This document shows, in pieces, positions 45,199 to 54,851 of a stretch of 64,000 nucleotides of DNA (positions are counted from its first letter, which is position 1; every line of letters starts with the position of its first letter). The DNA is taken from NCBI RefSeq assembly GCF_042434915.1, contig NZ_CP170198.1, positions 3,162,001-3,226,000 of the forward strand, given 5' to 3'. A program made the position numbers and the translations under genes. The notes below the pieces were generated by a model. It ran no database searches and had not been told where the DNA came from. It saw only the letters and a program-made list of their open reading frames with translations. The stretch is from Aquimarina sp042434915. Its GTDB lineage: Bacteria > Bacteroidota > Bacteroidia > Flavobacteriales > Flavobacteriaceae.

Positions 45199-46030
45199 AT
45201 TTACTCAAAATTGTAGTCTGAGCTTTAATTTTTGCTTCTAACACTTTTTCCATTATACGCTCCACCCCATAGTTAGCATTACTCTCGGTACGATAATTTG
45301 CGGCTTTAAGGACATTAGGATGTGCATTTTTCATCGCAAAACTATAAGTTGCAGCCTCCATCATTTCCAGATCGTTATTATAATCTCCAAACACCATCGT
45401 TTGCGCGGCGGTTATACCTAGGTTTGTTTGTAATTTTTGTAAAGCATTTCCCTTATTTGCTTGAACATGTGAAATATCTAGCCATATTTTACCTGATATC
45501 TTTACCTTTAATTCATTTTCAAGATGTTTTACGATTGGATAGACATGCTCTTCAGTCCCTTTTGTATTACAAATTGCAATTTTAAATATGGTGTCTTGTA
45601 TATTTGCAAAATTATCTACAATTTCATAGCGCTCATAAAATTCTGAACACAGCTCAATAAATTCTTTGCTATATGCTTTGGTATACGCTGTTCTTTTGCC
45701 ACAAATTATAATTTGTGATTCATGGAGTCTTTCTTCGAGTTTCAATAAATTAAGATAGGTCTCTATCGGTATTTCTACACTATCTAGCTCATTTTGTTGA
45801 TGCATTGTTAGGGCACCGTTTTCTGCAATAAAATAAATTTCATTTTTAATTGATGCTAATTTGGAAACAATGCTATAGTATTGCCTTCCGCTTGCAGCAA
45901 CAAATATAATACCGTGTTGATCAACGAGTTCTTTGTACACGTTAAAAAATCGACTACTTACTTGATGTGATGAATTTAATAAGGTGCCGTCCATATCTGT
46001 TACGACAAGCTTTATTTTTGATAGATCCAT
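45197..46030 (-). CDS. Cof-type HAD-IIB family hydrolase
   Basis: A 277-aa phosphatase. Motif I VTDMDGTLLNSSHQVS (nucleophile Asp about 11), motif II FVAASGRQYYS, motif III Lys within the KISGKIWLDISHVQANKGNALQKL block, and motif IV FGDYNNDLEMMEAA are all intact, so it is catalytic. The Cof family dephosphorylates sugar phosphates or nucleotide/PLP-type compounds. The ATG at 46030 was chosen; a TTG lies one codon upstream. Its stop sits in the lepA terminator T-run. Confidence 0.9.
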   Translation of the reverse strand: MDLSKIKLVVTDMDGTLLNSSHQVSSRFFNVYKELVDQHGIIFVAASGRQYYSIVSKLASIKNEIYFIAENGALTMHQQNELDSVEIPIETYLNLLKLEERLHESQIIICGKRTAYTKAYSKEFIELCSEFYERYEIVDNFANIQDTIFKIAICNTKGTEEHVYPIVKHLENELKVKISGKIWLDISHVQANKGNALQKLQTNLGITAAQTMVFGDYNNDLEMMEAATYSFAMKNAHPNVLKAANYRTESNANYGVERIMEKVLEAKIKAQTTILSK

Positions 46031-46063
46031 CAATAAAAGTATAATTTTATTTCTGTAGATTAA

Positions 46064-46504
46064 TTATAGCCAATTCGACCATGGAATTCTTGAAAGCATT
46101 AGGATTGCAGCAATTGTATAAAAAATCGCTAACGTTTTTAGCTTTGGTGTCGAAGTTAATTTTTTCTTATGTTTAGAGTAGCCAATAGTGATAAAGGCAA
46201 TCATCAAAATCATAGTTAGCGGATGCTCAACGTTATAAAGTCTTAAAGTTGGGTTTTTCATGATTTCACCCATTGAGCTTGTTCCAGAAAACCATACGAC
46301 AAGAGGGGAAGCAATAAAAAGAACAATACCAATAAGAAGTTGTATATGAGACGTAATAAGCGCGAATAAAGAAATACGGAAATCTTTGGGAGAGTATTCA
46401 CGTTTACTAATAACACCGGTGATTGCATTAATAGTAGCTAGGATTACTACTAGGACTACTAAGTAAGCCCAATAAGAATGAAGGATTTGAACAGCTTCGT
46501 ACAT
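46064..46504 (-). CDS. small membrane protein, four TM segments
   Basis: A 146-aa integral membrane protein of unknown function, with hydrophobic segments at about 10-30, 46-68, 86-105 and 118-135. Conserved-looking features are ITSHIQLLIGIVLF in TM2, and VEHPLTMILMIAFITIGYSKHKK in TM3 with a His and Lys-rich cytoplasmic turn. Such proteins are widespread in flavobacteria and sometimes labelled cytochrome-like, but no firm heme ligand pair is visible. The ATG at 46504 was preferred over a TTG at 46525. It lies 33 bp from the HAD gene, same strand. Confidence 0.7.
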   Translation of the reverse strand: MYEAVQILHSYWAYLVVLVVILATINAITGVISKREYSPKDFRISLFALITSHIQLLIGIVLFIASPLVVWFSGTSSMGEIMKNPTLRLYNVEHPLTMILMIAFITIGYSKHKKKLTSTPKLKTLAIFYTIAAILMLSRIPWSNWL

Positions 46505-46542
46505 AAGTGATATAATTTTATTCAAAGATACTCATTATTGTA

Positions 46543-46574
46543 TAAAAAAACCTCACTCGGTAAGAGTGAGGTTT
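46543..46574 (-). terminator. intrinsic terminator after Oar-like receptor gene
   Basis: Minus-strand AAAACCTCACTC-TTAC-CGAGTGAGGTTTT followed by a T-run, 25 bp beyond the receptor stop. Confidence 0.85.
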
Positions 46575-46598
46575 TAAAGATATTATAAAAAAATTGGT

Positions 46599-49500
46599 TT
46601 AGTTAAATGTATAACGTAGTCCAATTTGCATTTGCCATCTTGATGAGTTTAACCCACTGTCATCAACTAGATCTAGATCTCTTTCGGTATCTGGATCATA
46701 TGAAAAAGTAGGCGTAGTACCATCTGTTTCAAAACCTTCAAAATTTAAAAGATTGACCGCATCAAAGCTACCAGCAAATGATCTAACACCCCATTCTTTA
46801 TTTAGAAGATTGGTGAAGTTGAAAATATCAGCTGTAAATTCTAATGTATTCTTTTTGCCAAATGCGTTAATAGAGAATTCTTGAGCGAACTTTAAATCTA
46901 CAATATGACTCCACTCTGCACGATCGCCATTACGCTCTGCAAATGTCCCTCTTCTGCTTCTTAAATAATCGTTCCCTTCTATAAAACTATTTAAAGCATT
47001 CCATTGTTGTTGAGAGGTTAATATTAAGTTATCCTCATCATCAAGTAGGTCAACGAGATTGGCATCAGCTTGAGTTGCAGGAACAAATATTAAGGCTGTG
47101 TTATTGCCAGTATCTCCGATTAACTGGCCTGCACTTGGACCACCACCTCTTGGAGAGTTTCCGTAAACGTAAGAGAACGGATCACCTTGAGAACCTTGGT
47201 AAAAAATTCCAATTCTAGTTTTAAGATTTTCATTCCATTTAAACTCAATTGTAGAATTTGCCACAATTCTATGACCAGGTGAAAAATCAGAAGTAGATAA
47301 TCCAGGTCGGTTAGATCCATTAACAGATTCTAATCTTTGCCATTGCGAACTATTTTGAGAAGACTCTCCATCAAAAACGCCATCAGAATCTCCGTACGAA
47401 TAAGTAGCTTGAGTAGTTACATCTACTAAAGAACTATAAAAGTTTTTGCCTAATGTCGCAGAAACGTTGTAAGAAGAACCTTTACCAGTGTTTGATGCTA
47501 AGAAAATTCCTGAGTAATTACTATCAATTCGATTAAATCCATAATTAGGACGCGAACCAGCTCCTGTAGTTGTAAATTCTGGATTAGGAAGATTTAAATT
47601 TTCATAAGAAACTGCAGTAATATTATCATTGTAAATAAAATCAGCAGAAAGCGTAAAGCCAGTAGGTAATTTTTGATCAAAAGCAATGTTATACTTCATT
47701 ACTTGTGGTAATTTGAAATTTGCTGCGAATAAATCTACTTGACCTCCTGTAGTACCAGAACCAGGTAATGGATCTGTAAATTGATTATTTACATTTGGCT
47801 CAAAAAATGGAGCGTCATCTCTAAACAATTCTACAAAGCCAGCAGTTACACCATTGTTAGTATACGTTGCCCCTGGCCAAACTAGTGGTAATCTAGAAGT
47901 GAAAATACCCAAACCTCCTCTAACTTGAGTCGTTTTGGTTCCATTAACATCCCAGTTAAACCCTAATCTAGGGGATAAATGAGCTTTTGTATCAATACCT
48001 TTACCTACTCTTGCACCTTTTAAATCTTTACCTGAGGCTTCAAGTAAAGCTACCGAGCGTGTATTAAAATCTTCATTTTCTAAACCATCTTCCCAATATG
48101 GAAGATCAATTCTTAGACCTGCAGTGAATACAAAATTATCAGTAATATTTACTTCGTCTTGTGCATAAAATCCAAGTTGAAATACATTAAATTTAGCAGC
48201 TCCTTCAGAGTCATCTCCAAAACCTCCTTGTAAAGAATAACCTCTTCTATATCGGTTCGGTTTTTCACCATTGATAAAATCGTTAATATTACTATATCGG
48301 TAATCTCCAAAATTTTGTCTGAAAAATACATTGTTAGCAGATGAGAATTCATTGCTAGTTCCTAATGTGATAGTATGTCTACCAGAATAAATTTCTAAAT
48401 TATCGGTAAATGTAAATACAGTTTGATCTAATAAGTTTGCTGTCGAAAAAGGTTCTGAACCAAAGAAAATGCTTGAACTTCCGTCAAAAATCTGAACCGA
48501 AGGAAATGGATCTCCATTAGGTCCTCTATCATCTTTAACACTTGTATAACCAACAACTAAATTATTAGAAACTTTGTTGTTAAATCTTGAACTCAATTCT
48601 AAAGCAGTTGAATTAGTAACAGATTCAAAATTTATAGCTCTGTTTAAAAAGTTGATTGAACTTCCATTAGAACCATTGGCATCAAGCTGTTCGGCTCTTA
48701 CATAGCTATGCTTAAGAGATAAATTATTGTTGTCATTAATATTCCAATCAATTTTAGCAATAAGTTTGTCACTTATCAATGAGCTTGTATTGTTGTCATA
48801 AACTCCAGGATCGTATCCATACGTATTTTTTAAGAAATCACTCAACGCATTAATTTCTGCTTGTGAGGATGCTCCTCTATATGAATTAAATTCAAATGGC
48901 TGTGGTGTCTCATTATCCTGTCTTTCGTAATTAACAAAGTAGAATAATTTATCTTTAATAATAGGACCTCCCACTCGCAATCCATATGTCTCGGCATTAA
49001 AATCTGCCAATTTCGTTCTTTCGCCACCGTCTGCTATTGCTTCAGGAGTTTTTCCTGCCAAATCTTGGTTTCTGAGTAAATAGTATGCAGAACCTTCGAT
49101 ATTGTTTGTACCAGACTTTGTTATTGCGTTAATTGAACCTCCAGAGAATCCTGACTGTTTTACGTCAAAAGGAGCCACATTAATTTGAAAAGATTCAATA
49201 GCGTCTAAGGATATTGGACTTACGCCCGTTTGTCCACCATTTGTTCCGCTTCCAGCTAGACCAAAAACATCGTTATTGACTGCTCCATCTATATAAATAG
49301 CATTGTAACGGTTGTTTTGTCCAGAAATAGAAATTACATCATCTCCACTTACTTGAGCTTGAGGTGTTAATCTTGCAAAATCAGCAATGTTTCTAGAAAT
49401 TGAAGGTAAAGTATTAACTTTTTTTCGATCAACATTAGTAGCTGCTCCCGTTTTTCCTGAATCAAATACGCCATTGTTAGTAGCAGTAATAACTACCTCT

Positions 49501-49850
49501 TCTAAAGCGTTAGCTTCTTCTTGCAATTGAGCACTGATGTCTTGCGAATCTCCTAGCTGAAGAAAAACCCCATCTTTAAGATAGCCTTGAAAACCTACGT
49601 AAGAAATAGTTACTCGGTAAGGACCACCACTTCTCATGTTAGCAATTCTATAAAAACCATCAAAATCAGTAATTGCTCCATACTTTGTTCCAGACGGACC
49701 GTGAATGGCAACTACATTTGCTCCTGGTAAAGGATCTCCTAAGTTATCGGTAATTTTACCATTGATAGAAGATTTTGTTACCCCCTGAGCAAAGGTTGAT
49801 GTTACAACTGCCATCAACATTACAGTAAATAAAAATGTAATCTGTTTCAT
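46599..49850 (-). CDS. TonB-dependent receptor with carboxypeptidase-regulatory domain (Oar-like)
   Basis: A 1083-aa outer-membrane protein. Signal peptide (ends near TFAQGV), then a CarboxypepD_reg domain (about 25-115; SSINGKITDNLGDPLPGANVVA), a plug (about 120-235; NAIYIDGAVNNDVFGLAGSG) and a long barrel ending in QIGLRYTFN. The plug-adjacent INVAPFDVKQSGFSGGSINAITKSGTNN is typical of Oar-type receptors, which have no firmly known substrate, though a protease-release or peptide function is discussed for some. It is monocistronic, with promoter and terminator both visible. It is one of two TonB receptors in the window, distinct in type from the one at 2.4 kb. Confidence 0.92.
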   Translation of the reverse strand: MKQITFLFTVMLMAVVTSTFAQGVTKSSINGKITDNLGDPLPGANVVAIHGPSGTKYGAITDFDGFYRIANMRSGGPYRVTISYVGFQGYLKDGVFLQLGDSQDISAQLQEEANALEEVVITATNNGVFDSGKTGAATNVDRKKVNTLPSISRNIADFARLTPQAQVSGDDVISISGQNNRYNAIYIDGAVNNDVFGLAGSGTNGGQTGVSPISLDAIESFQINVAPFDVKQSGFSGGSINAITKSGTNNIEGSAYYLLRNQDLAGKTPEAIADGGERTKLADFNAETYGLRVGGPIIKDKLFYFVNYERQDNETPQPFEFNSYRGASSQAEINALSDFLKNTYGYDPGVYDNNTSSLISDKLIAKIDWNINDNNNLSLKHSYVRAEQLDANGSNGSSINFLNRAINFESVTNSTALELSSRFNNKVSNNLVVGYTSVKDDRGPNGDPFPSVQIFDGSSSIFFGSEPFSTANLLDQTVFTFTDNLEIYSGRHTITLGTSNEFSSANNVFFRQNFGDYRYSNINDFINGEKPNRYRRGYSLQGGFGDDSEGAAKFNVFQLGFYAQDEVNITDNFVFTAGLRIDLPYWEDGLENEDFNTRSVALLEASGKDLKGARVGKGIDTKAHLSPRLGFNWDVNGTKTTQVRGGLGIFTSRLPLVWPGATYTNNGVTAGFVELFRDDAPFFEPNVNNQFTDPLPGSGTTGGQVDLFAANFKLPQVMKYNIAFDQKLPTGFTLSADFIYNDNITAVSYENLNLPNPEFTTTGAGSRPNYGFNRIDSNYSGIFLASNTGKGSSYNVSATLGKNFYSSLVDVTTQATYSYGDSDGVFDGESSQNSSQWQRLESVNGSNRPGLSTSDFSPGHRIVANSTIEFKWNENLKTRIGIFYQGSQGDPFSYVYGNSPRGGGPSAGQLIGDTGNNTALIFVPATQADANLVDLLDDEDNLILTSQQQWNALNSFIEGNDYLRSRRGTFAERNGDRAEWSHIVDLKFAQEFSINAFGKKNTLEFTADIFNFTNLLNKEWGVRSFAGSFDAVNLLNFEGFETDGTTPTFSYDPDTERDLDLVDDSGLNSSRWQMQIGLRYTFN

Positions 49851-49878
49851 TATAATGAATTGAGTTTAATATTCCGTG

Positions 49879-49906
49879 CAAAAGAACGAATCTTTCTTGA
49901 AACCAA
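49879..49906 (-). promoter_or_regulatory. promoter for Oar-like receptor
   Basis: Minus strand: TTG at 49904-49906, 17 bp, then TTCTTTTG at 49879-49886 (TAnnTTTG-like), 28 bp before the ATG. Confidence 0.45.
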
Positions 49907-50026
49907 CTTTATGTAATTGTTAAAAATTATCACATAATTTTTTTATGGTTTTACAATAAAATTACTTTGCATCGCCCTGATTTTAAATCAATTAAAAATA
50001 TGAAAAATTGAGGAAACACTATTTGG

Positions 50027-51664
50027 TTATGCTAAAAACTTTTTTAATAGAGATTTTGTTGAAGAATCGTGTGTTAAAACTTGTCTAGTTTCTATTTCGG
50101 ACAGGATGGTATTGGCTAATTTTTTACCTAATTCTACTCCCCATTGATCATAGCTATAAATGTTCCAAATCACTCCTTGTACAAAGATGCGTTGTTCATA
50201 TAGCGCTATAAGTTTTCCTAAACTCTTAGGTGTTAATTGATCAATTAAGATTGTAGTTGTGGGATTATTTCCCTTGAAAACTTTAAAAGGGCTTAGCTTG
50301 TCGATATCTGATGCATTATACCCCTGATTTTTTAACTCTTGTACAACTTCGTTACTTGATTTACCTTGCATTAAAGCTTCTGTTTGTGCAAAGAAGTTTG
50401 ACATCAATTTGTTATGATGATTTTGATCTTTGAAAAGAGATTTTTTAAACCCTATAAATTCTGCAGGGATTAATGTTGTTCCTTGATGCAAAAGTTGAAA
50501 AAAAGCATGTTGTGCATTTGTGCCAGGCTCTCCCCAAATAATAGTACCAGTTTTATAATTTACAGTTTTTCCATTGCGATCTACACTTTTACCATTACTC
50601 TCCATAATCCCTTGTTGTAGGTAGGCGGGTAGTCTGTGTAAATATTGCGAATAGGGAATTACAGCTTCACTAGTTGCTCCAAAAAAGTTGTTGTACCAAA
50701 TGGTCAATAATCCTAATATTACAGGAATATTTTTTTCATAAGGGGTGTTTTTAAAATGTTCATCCATCTCATGTGCCCCCTCGAGTAAAGCTTCAAAGTT
50801 TTTGTAACCTACAGATAAAGCAATAGATAGTCCCACAGCACTCCAAAGAGAAAATCGACCTCCAACCCAATCCCATAGAGGAAAAATATGATCTTTATCA
50901 ATACCAAAATTTAAAACATTTGGGATGTTGCTTGATACCGCAACAAAATGTTTGGCAACTGCATCATTTGATGCATTTTTGAGAAACCAATTACGTGCTG
51001 TATTTGCATTGGACAAAGTTTCTTGTGTAGAAAAAGTTTTAGAAACGATAACGAATAGCGTAGTTTCTGGATTTATTTTTTTGAGACATTGATGAATGTG
51101 ATCTCCATCTACATTTGAAACGAAATGAATTTTTAAATGATTTTTATAATACTCCAAAGCTTCGGTAACCATAACTGGTCCTAAATCTGAGCCACCAATT
51201 CCGATATTTACTATAGTGTCAAAGGCTTTACCCGTATGACCTTTTAATTGACCATTTATTACCTTATCACAAAAATCTTTGATTTTTTGTTTGACGGCTT
51301 GTATCTCGGGTATGATGTTTTTTTTATCAACATTCACTACAGTGGATGCTGGAGCTCTAAGTGCAGTGTGAAGAACTGCTCGATTCTCTGTTGCATTGAT
51401 AATATCTCCTTCAAAATAGCTTTTTATAGCTTTTTCTAGTCCCACTTCTTTGGCAAGATCTATAAGCAAGCTAAGTGTGGTGTGATTCACCCGTTGCTTA
51501 GAAAAATCTACATAAAAGTCTTTCCATTCAATCGAAAACTCTGGTCCCCGTTTATCATTCGTTTCAAAAAGTTCTTTCAAAGTTATATCCTTAAACTCTT
51601 CAAAATGATCTAACAAGGATTTCCAAGCTTTTGTGGTGGTCGGGTTAATAGTTGGCAATGTCAT
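50027..51664 (-). CDS. pgi: glucose-6-phosphate isomerase
   Basis: A 545-aa glycolytic enzyme. Signature blocks: VNIGIGGSDLGPVMVTEAL (phosphate site), the NVDGDHIHQCLK segment, IVSKTFSTQETLSNA, WVGGRFSLWSAVGL and EPGTNAQHAFFQLLHQGT with the catalytic His, and near the end YEQRIFVQGVIWNIYSYDQWGVELGK. The ATG at 51664 (MTLPTINP) matches the family start. It lies 4 bp after the stop of the M23 peptidase gene, so it is probably co-transcribed with it. Confidence 0.95.
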   Translation of the reverse strand: MTLPTINPTTTKAWKSLLDHFEEFKDITLKELFETNDKRGPEFSIEWKDFYVDFSKQRVNHTTLSLLIDLAKEVGLEKAIKSYFEGDIINATENRAVLHTALRAPASTVVNVDKKNIIPEIQAVKQKIKDFCDKVINGQLKGHTGKAFDTIVNIGIGGSDLGPVMVTEALEYYKNHLKIHFVSNVDGDHIHQCLKKINPETTLFVIVSKTFSTQETLSNANTARNWFLKNASNDAVAKHFVAVSSNIPNVLNFGIDKDHIFPLWDWVGGRFSLWSAVGLSIALSVGYKNFEALLEGAHEMDEHFKNTPYEKNIPVILGLLTIWYNNFFGATSEAVIPYSQYLHRLPAYLQQGIMESNGKSVDRNGKTVNYKTGTIIWGEPGTNAQHAFFQLLHQGTTLIPAEFIGFKKSLFKDQNHHNKLMSNFFAQTEALMQGKSSNEVVQELKNQGYNASDIDKLSPFKVFKGNNPTTTILIDQLTPKSLGKLIALYEQRIFVQGVIWNIYSYDQWGVELGKKLANTILSEIETRQVLTHDSSTKSLLKKFLA

Positions 51665-51668
51665 AAAA

Positions 51669-52928
51669 TTATAAAATTTGGTTTTCTTTCTCAAAGGTTA
51701 TTTGGTCTAGTTGGGATTTGAGCGGTATGATATGGTTTTTAAAGAGAGGTTGTAAAGAATCAGCAAGTGGTTTGCTTGCTGGGAGATCCTGTTTAAAAGG
51801 ATCGACTTCACGACCATTTTTCCAAAAGCGATAACACACATGAGGGCCGCCTGTATTACCTGTCATACCGATATAACCGATAACATCTCCTTGGCGAACA
51901 TACTCTCCTTTTCTAACCGCTTGTCTGCTCATATGAAGGTATTGTGTTTCATAAGTTGCATTATGTCGTATTTTTACATACTTGCCGTTACCCCCTCGGC
52001 GTTCGGATTTTGTTACGATACCATCTGCCGTGGCAAGGATAGGTGTTCCTATGGGAGCAGCAAAATCAGTACCTCTGTGAGGTCTTATTTTGTTCCCGTA
52101 GTATTTAATTCTTCTTTTTAGATTATATCTAGAAGAGATTCGGCTAAATTGTACAGGTGCTCTTAAAAAGGCACGTCTTAAATTTTCGGCGTTTTCGTCG
52201 TAGAAGTCTGCGATACCTTTGGTGCTGTCTGATATAAATTTAAAGGCATATACTGATTTACCTCTATGCTCAAAATGAGAAGCTTTAATTTCTCCTATAC
52301 CAGCAGGAATTGTATCGTTAATAAATTTTTCTGTATATAATACCTTAAATCGATCTCCTGCCTGAAGTCTAGTGAAATCAATAGTCCAAGCATAAATATC
52401 TGCAAGCTTATAAGCTACTAAAAAACTAAGATTGAGTTCGTCAAATGTTTGAGAAAGGTTACTCTGGATAGTTCCTGAAGCAATTTTCTCTATAAGTTTA
52501 ACTGGTTTTTTCCTTTTATAAACTTTAATACTATCTGTAAAATCAACAACCGTATAATCTACTTTATTATTTATATAGACAAAAACTTGTGCAGATTTGC
52601 TAGTATCCTTTGGTTTTAATACGACATACGGCTTCCCTGCTCTAATGCGAGTGACATTAAAGGAGTCTTTTATCGCATTGGTAATTTCAAAAACTTTTGC
52701 TCGGCTAATCCCATGATTATCCAGTATGCCTCCAAAACTATCACCTCTTTTTATAGTGTCTCTAATTACTTGATAATCATTAAGCACATAACCATATTCT
52801 TTGATAACGGGAGGTGCTATTTTTTTTTCAACGTTAACAGTAGCAGGAGCTACTTTTTCATTTTCATTTTCCTTCTTACATGAGTAAAATACTGCTAAGC
52901 ATAGCAGTATGCAAATAGACTTCTTCAA
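51669..52928 (-). CDS. M23 family metallopeptidase, lipoprotein (TTG start)
   Basis: A 419-aa protein. The TTG at 52928, 4 bp after the stop of the dioxygenase gene, gives a clean lipoprotein signal (KKSICILLCLAVFYSC, Cys about 17); no ATG fits. A LysM/OapA-like N-terminal region (RGDSFGGILDNHGI) precedes the LytM domain (about 290-400), with HRGTDFAAP providing His and Asp. The final HxH motif is PHVCYRF: the second His, usually a zinc ligand, is Cys here. It probably cuts peptidoglycan cross-links in the periplasm. Zn binding through Cys is possible but untested. Confidence 0.85.
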   Translation of the reverse strand: MKKSICILLCLAVFYSCKKENENEKVAPATVNVEKKIAPPVIKEYGYVLNDYQVIRDTIKRGDSFGGILDNHGISRAKVFEITNAIKDSFNVTRIRAGKPYVVLKPKDTSKSAQVFVYINNKVDYTVVDFTDSIKVYKRKKPVKLIEKIASGTIQSNLSQTFDELNLSFLVAYKLADIYAWTIDFTRLQAGDRFKVLYTEKFINDTIPAGIGEIKASHFEHRGKSVYAFKFISDSTKGIADFYDENAENLRRAFLRAPVQFSRISSRYNLKRRIKYYGNKIRPHRGTDFAAPIGTPILATADGIVTKSERRGGNGKYVKIRHNATYETQYLHMSRQAVRKGEYVRQGDVIGYIGMTGNTGGPHVCYRFWKNGREVDPFKQDLPASKPLADSLQPLFKNHIIPLKSQLDQITFEKENQIL

Positions 52929-52932
52929 TTGA

Positions 52933-53904
52933 TTAATGCTGTTTTTTGTTGTTAAATTGATGAGTAACCCATTGTTGCCCCCAATTATCTTTTTCCTCTT
53001 GACTCCAAAGATTAGGAAAAAATGTGATTCTTTGAAAGCTTGGAGGCAAAAAACTTTTCCAATTTGTTCCTCCAGTAGCAGAAATTTCACCTTTTCCTTT
53101 ATTAAGATAGCGATAAGCTGCCCCCATATGCATCAAAAGCCAGTTAATGTTAACATTTACGTCAAAAGTACGTAAAGCTTCAATAAGTTGGGTATTGTCA
53201 CGCTCTTTTTGGGGTAATTGCTGGTATTTTTGATATAGAGTGCTATTTTTAACTTGAGTAGCAATACGAACCATACGGGGTGTATAGCGATATTCGAATT
53301 GCTTGAGTGTTAAGGTTTTTTCACCAGTTGCTAGATCTGTAGCACCAGATTTCCAATACAAATTTTCGTATAGATCTTCTAAGGGTGTGTCGTTTCCAAA
53401 TTTATCTCTTCGATCAGCGCTAACCAGGTTATGTAATGGCGTAGCGTATATTTCGATAAGTCTAAATTGAACGGATTGGAACCCACTGGCCGGCAGTAGG
53501 GACATTCTAAATTTAAGAAACTGTTCTTTATCCATGCCCTTGATCATTATATCAAACGAGTCTATCAAAACCCCAAAATAACGATTGATCCTAGTTAATT
53601 TTTCAATAAAAAACTGGGCAGATTGTAATTTATCATCAATAATTTGTTTGAGTTCGTGAATGATTAGCTTAAAATAAAGTTCTGTTGTTTGATGATAGGT
53701 TATAAAAATTTCTTCATCAGGAAAGTGAGTTCGGGGTACTTGTAAACTCAATAGTGTATCAAGGTGTATATAATCCCAATACGTGAGATATTTATCATGA
53801 AGCAAACCATCCAGATAAGCGCCTAGGTCTTGTCCTGAATTCTTAAATTTTTTCTCGAGTTGTTTTATCTTTTCGGTTATTTCTGGTTGGTTGTTTTCTT
53901 TCAT
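52933..53904 (-). CDS. kynA: tryptophan 2,3-dioxygenase
   Basis: A 323-aa heme dioxygenase. YLTYWDYIHLDTLLSLQ and FITYHQTTELYFKLIIHELKQI (substrate/oxygen site, His in YHQTTE) are diagnostic. RINRYFGVLIDSFDIM and ASGFQSVQFRLIEI follow, then NVNINWLLMHMGAAYRYLNKGKGEISATGGTNWKSFLP with the proximal heme His. It opens the indole ring of L-Trp to N-formylkynurenine, the first step of the kynurenine path; later kyn genes are not in the window. The stop precedes the M23 TTG start by 4 bp; its start abuts the DUF3108 stop. Confidence 0.95.
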   Translation of the reverse strand: MKENNQPEITEKIKQLEKKFKNSGQDLGAYLDGLLHDKYLTYWDYIHLDTLLSLQVPRTHFPDEEIFITYHQTTELYFKLIIHELKQIIDDKLQSAQFFIEKLTRINRYFGVLIDSFDIMIKGMDKEQFLKFRMSLLPASGFQSVQFRLIEIYATPLHNLVSADRRDKFGNDTPLEDLYENLYWKSGATDLATGEKTLTLKQFEYRYTPRMVRIATQVKNSTLYQKYQQLPQKERDNTQLIEALRTFDVNVNINWLLMHMGAAYRYLNKGKGEISATGGTNWKSFLPPSFQRITFFPNLWSQEEKDNWGQQWVTHQFNNKKQH

Positions 53905-54677
53905 TAGTCTACAATAATTTTAAATGGATGTTTTAACCCCTTAAATGCTTCAAGATCTGCCTCTATAGATCCTACAAGAATGTCTGCTTTAATTTTAATA
54001 GGCATACGATTTTTATCGTCACTAATCCAAACAGTCATACTTTCTTCCTCTTTGAACACGCGCTCTGCTTGTACGTAGGGTCTAAATTTTAAACATAAAA
54101 TTTTACCTAGTTCTGATTTGACAACTTCTCTTCCTAGGAATTTTAGTTTAAATTTATAGATTTCATTGTCAAAAAACATATCAACGAATTTCTCATCACC
54201 AATTTTTAAGTTTCGGGTATCAAGATTGTTTCTTAAATAGTAGAAAGATGACATTAAATCTTGAATATCTTCTTTGGTGTCAAAAGTACGTTTAGTACTT
54301 CTTTTTTTATCATGCACAAAAGCTTTTCTTTTTGTGTGATCAAAATTAATTACAATGTCTTTTGTATGACCGCCTTCATTTATTTTTCGAATAAAGCGAT
54401 AGGGAAGTACTTTATTACGGTCGATATAGGTTTCGTAGTAATCTTCAACTTTAAAGAAAGCACTTAATATCCCAGAGGATTTACCTATGCCAATTACATG
54501 GTGAACTGGTTTTCCGTCCAGTATTTCATTTTTTACTTCTAGCGTAGCATAACTTGCTGTAAACCATCCATAATGTATTCTAAATTTAAACCATTCTCCA
54601 TCTTGAAAAGCTTGATGGGTTTGCTGTGATGCTGCAGAGATGCTTATAAAAAAAAGCAATATACCTATATTTCTCAT
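53904..54677 (-). CDS. DUF3108 domain-containing exported protein
   Basis: A 257-aa protein with signal peptide (ends near AASQQT). The whole mature part is beta-rich with the DUF3108 pattern: FQDGEWFKFRIHYGWFTASYATLEV, a GIGKSSGILSAFFKVEDYYETYID stretch, and VWISDDKNRMPIKIKADILVGSIEADL near the end. Function is unknown; members are periplasmic. Its last base is the first base of the tryptophan dioxygenase ATG (1-bp overlap), showing translational coupling, although no metabolic link is obvious. Confidence 0.82.
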   Translation of the reverse strand: MRNIGILLFFISISAASQQTHQAFQDGEWFKFRIHYGWFTASYATLEVKNEILDGKPVHHVIGIGKSSGILSAFFKVEDYYETYIDRNKVLPYRFIRKINEGGHTKDIVINFDHTKRKAFVHDKKRSTKRTFDTKEDIQDLMSSFYYLRNNLDTRNLKIGDEKFVDMFFDNEIYKFKLKFLGREVVKSELGKILCLKFRPYVQAERVFKEEESMTVWISDDKNRMPIKIKADILVGSIEADLEAFKGLKHPFKIIVD

Positions 54678-54791
54678 AAAGATTTGGGATTTAAAAGGCT
54701 ATGATTATCAACTCATTTGCAATATCCATTCCAAAAGTAAGGTTTAATATAAACACTTAAAAAACAATTATGTTGCAAAATCAAAAAAACA

Positions 54792-54823
54792 AAAAAAGAG
54801 AGCCACCACAGCTCTCTTTTTAC
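54792..54823. terminator. hairpin with T-run on both strands
   Basis: AAAGAGAGC pairs with GCTCTCTTT around a 7-nt loop; T5 follows on plus, T7 on minus. On the minus strand it could end the HPPD transcript, whose stop is 239 bp upstream. Confidence 0.65.
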
Positions 54824-54851
54824 TTTTATTAACCAACTAAAAACTTAAATT

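Noticed and set aside
47120..49027. Minus-strand short ORFs inside the Oar-like receptor gene
   Set aside because: They are alternative frames of the receptor with no start context or protein-like features.
52929..53090. Longer N-terminus of the M23 protein starting at 53090
   Set aside because: The extra 54 codons lie inside the tryptophan dioxygenase gene and precede a clean lipoprotein signal peptide; TTG at 52928 fits better.
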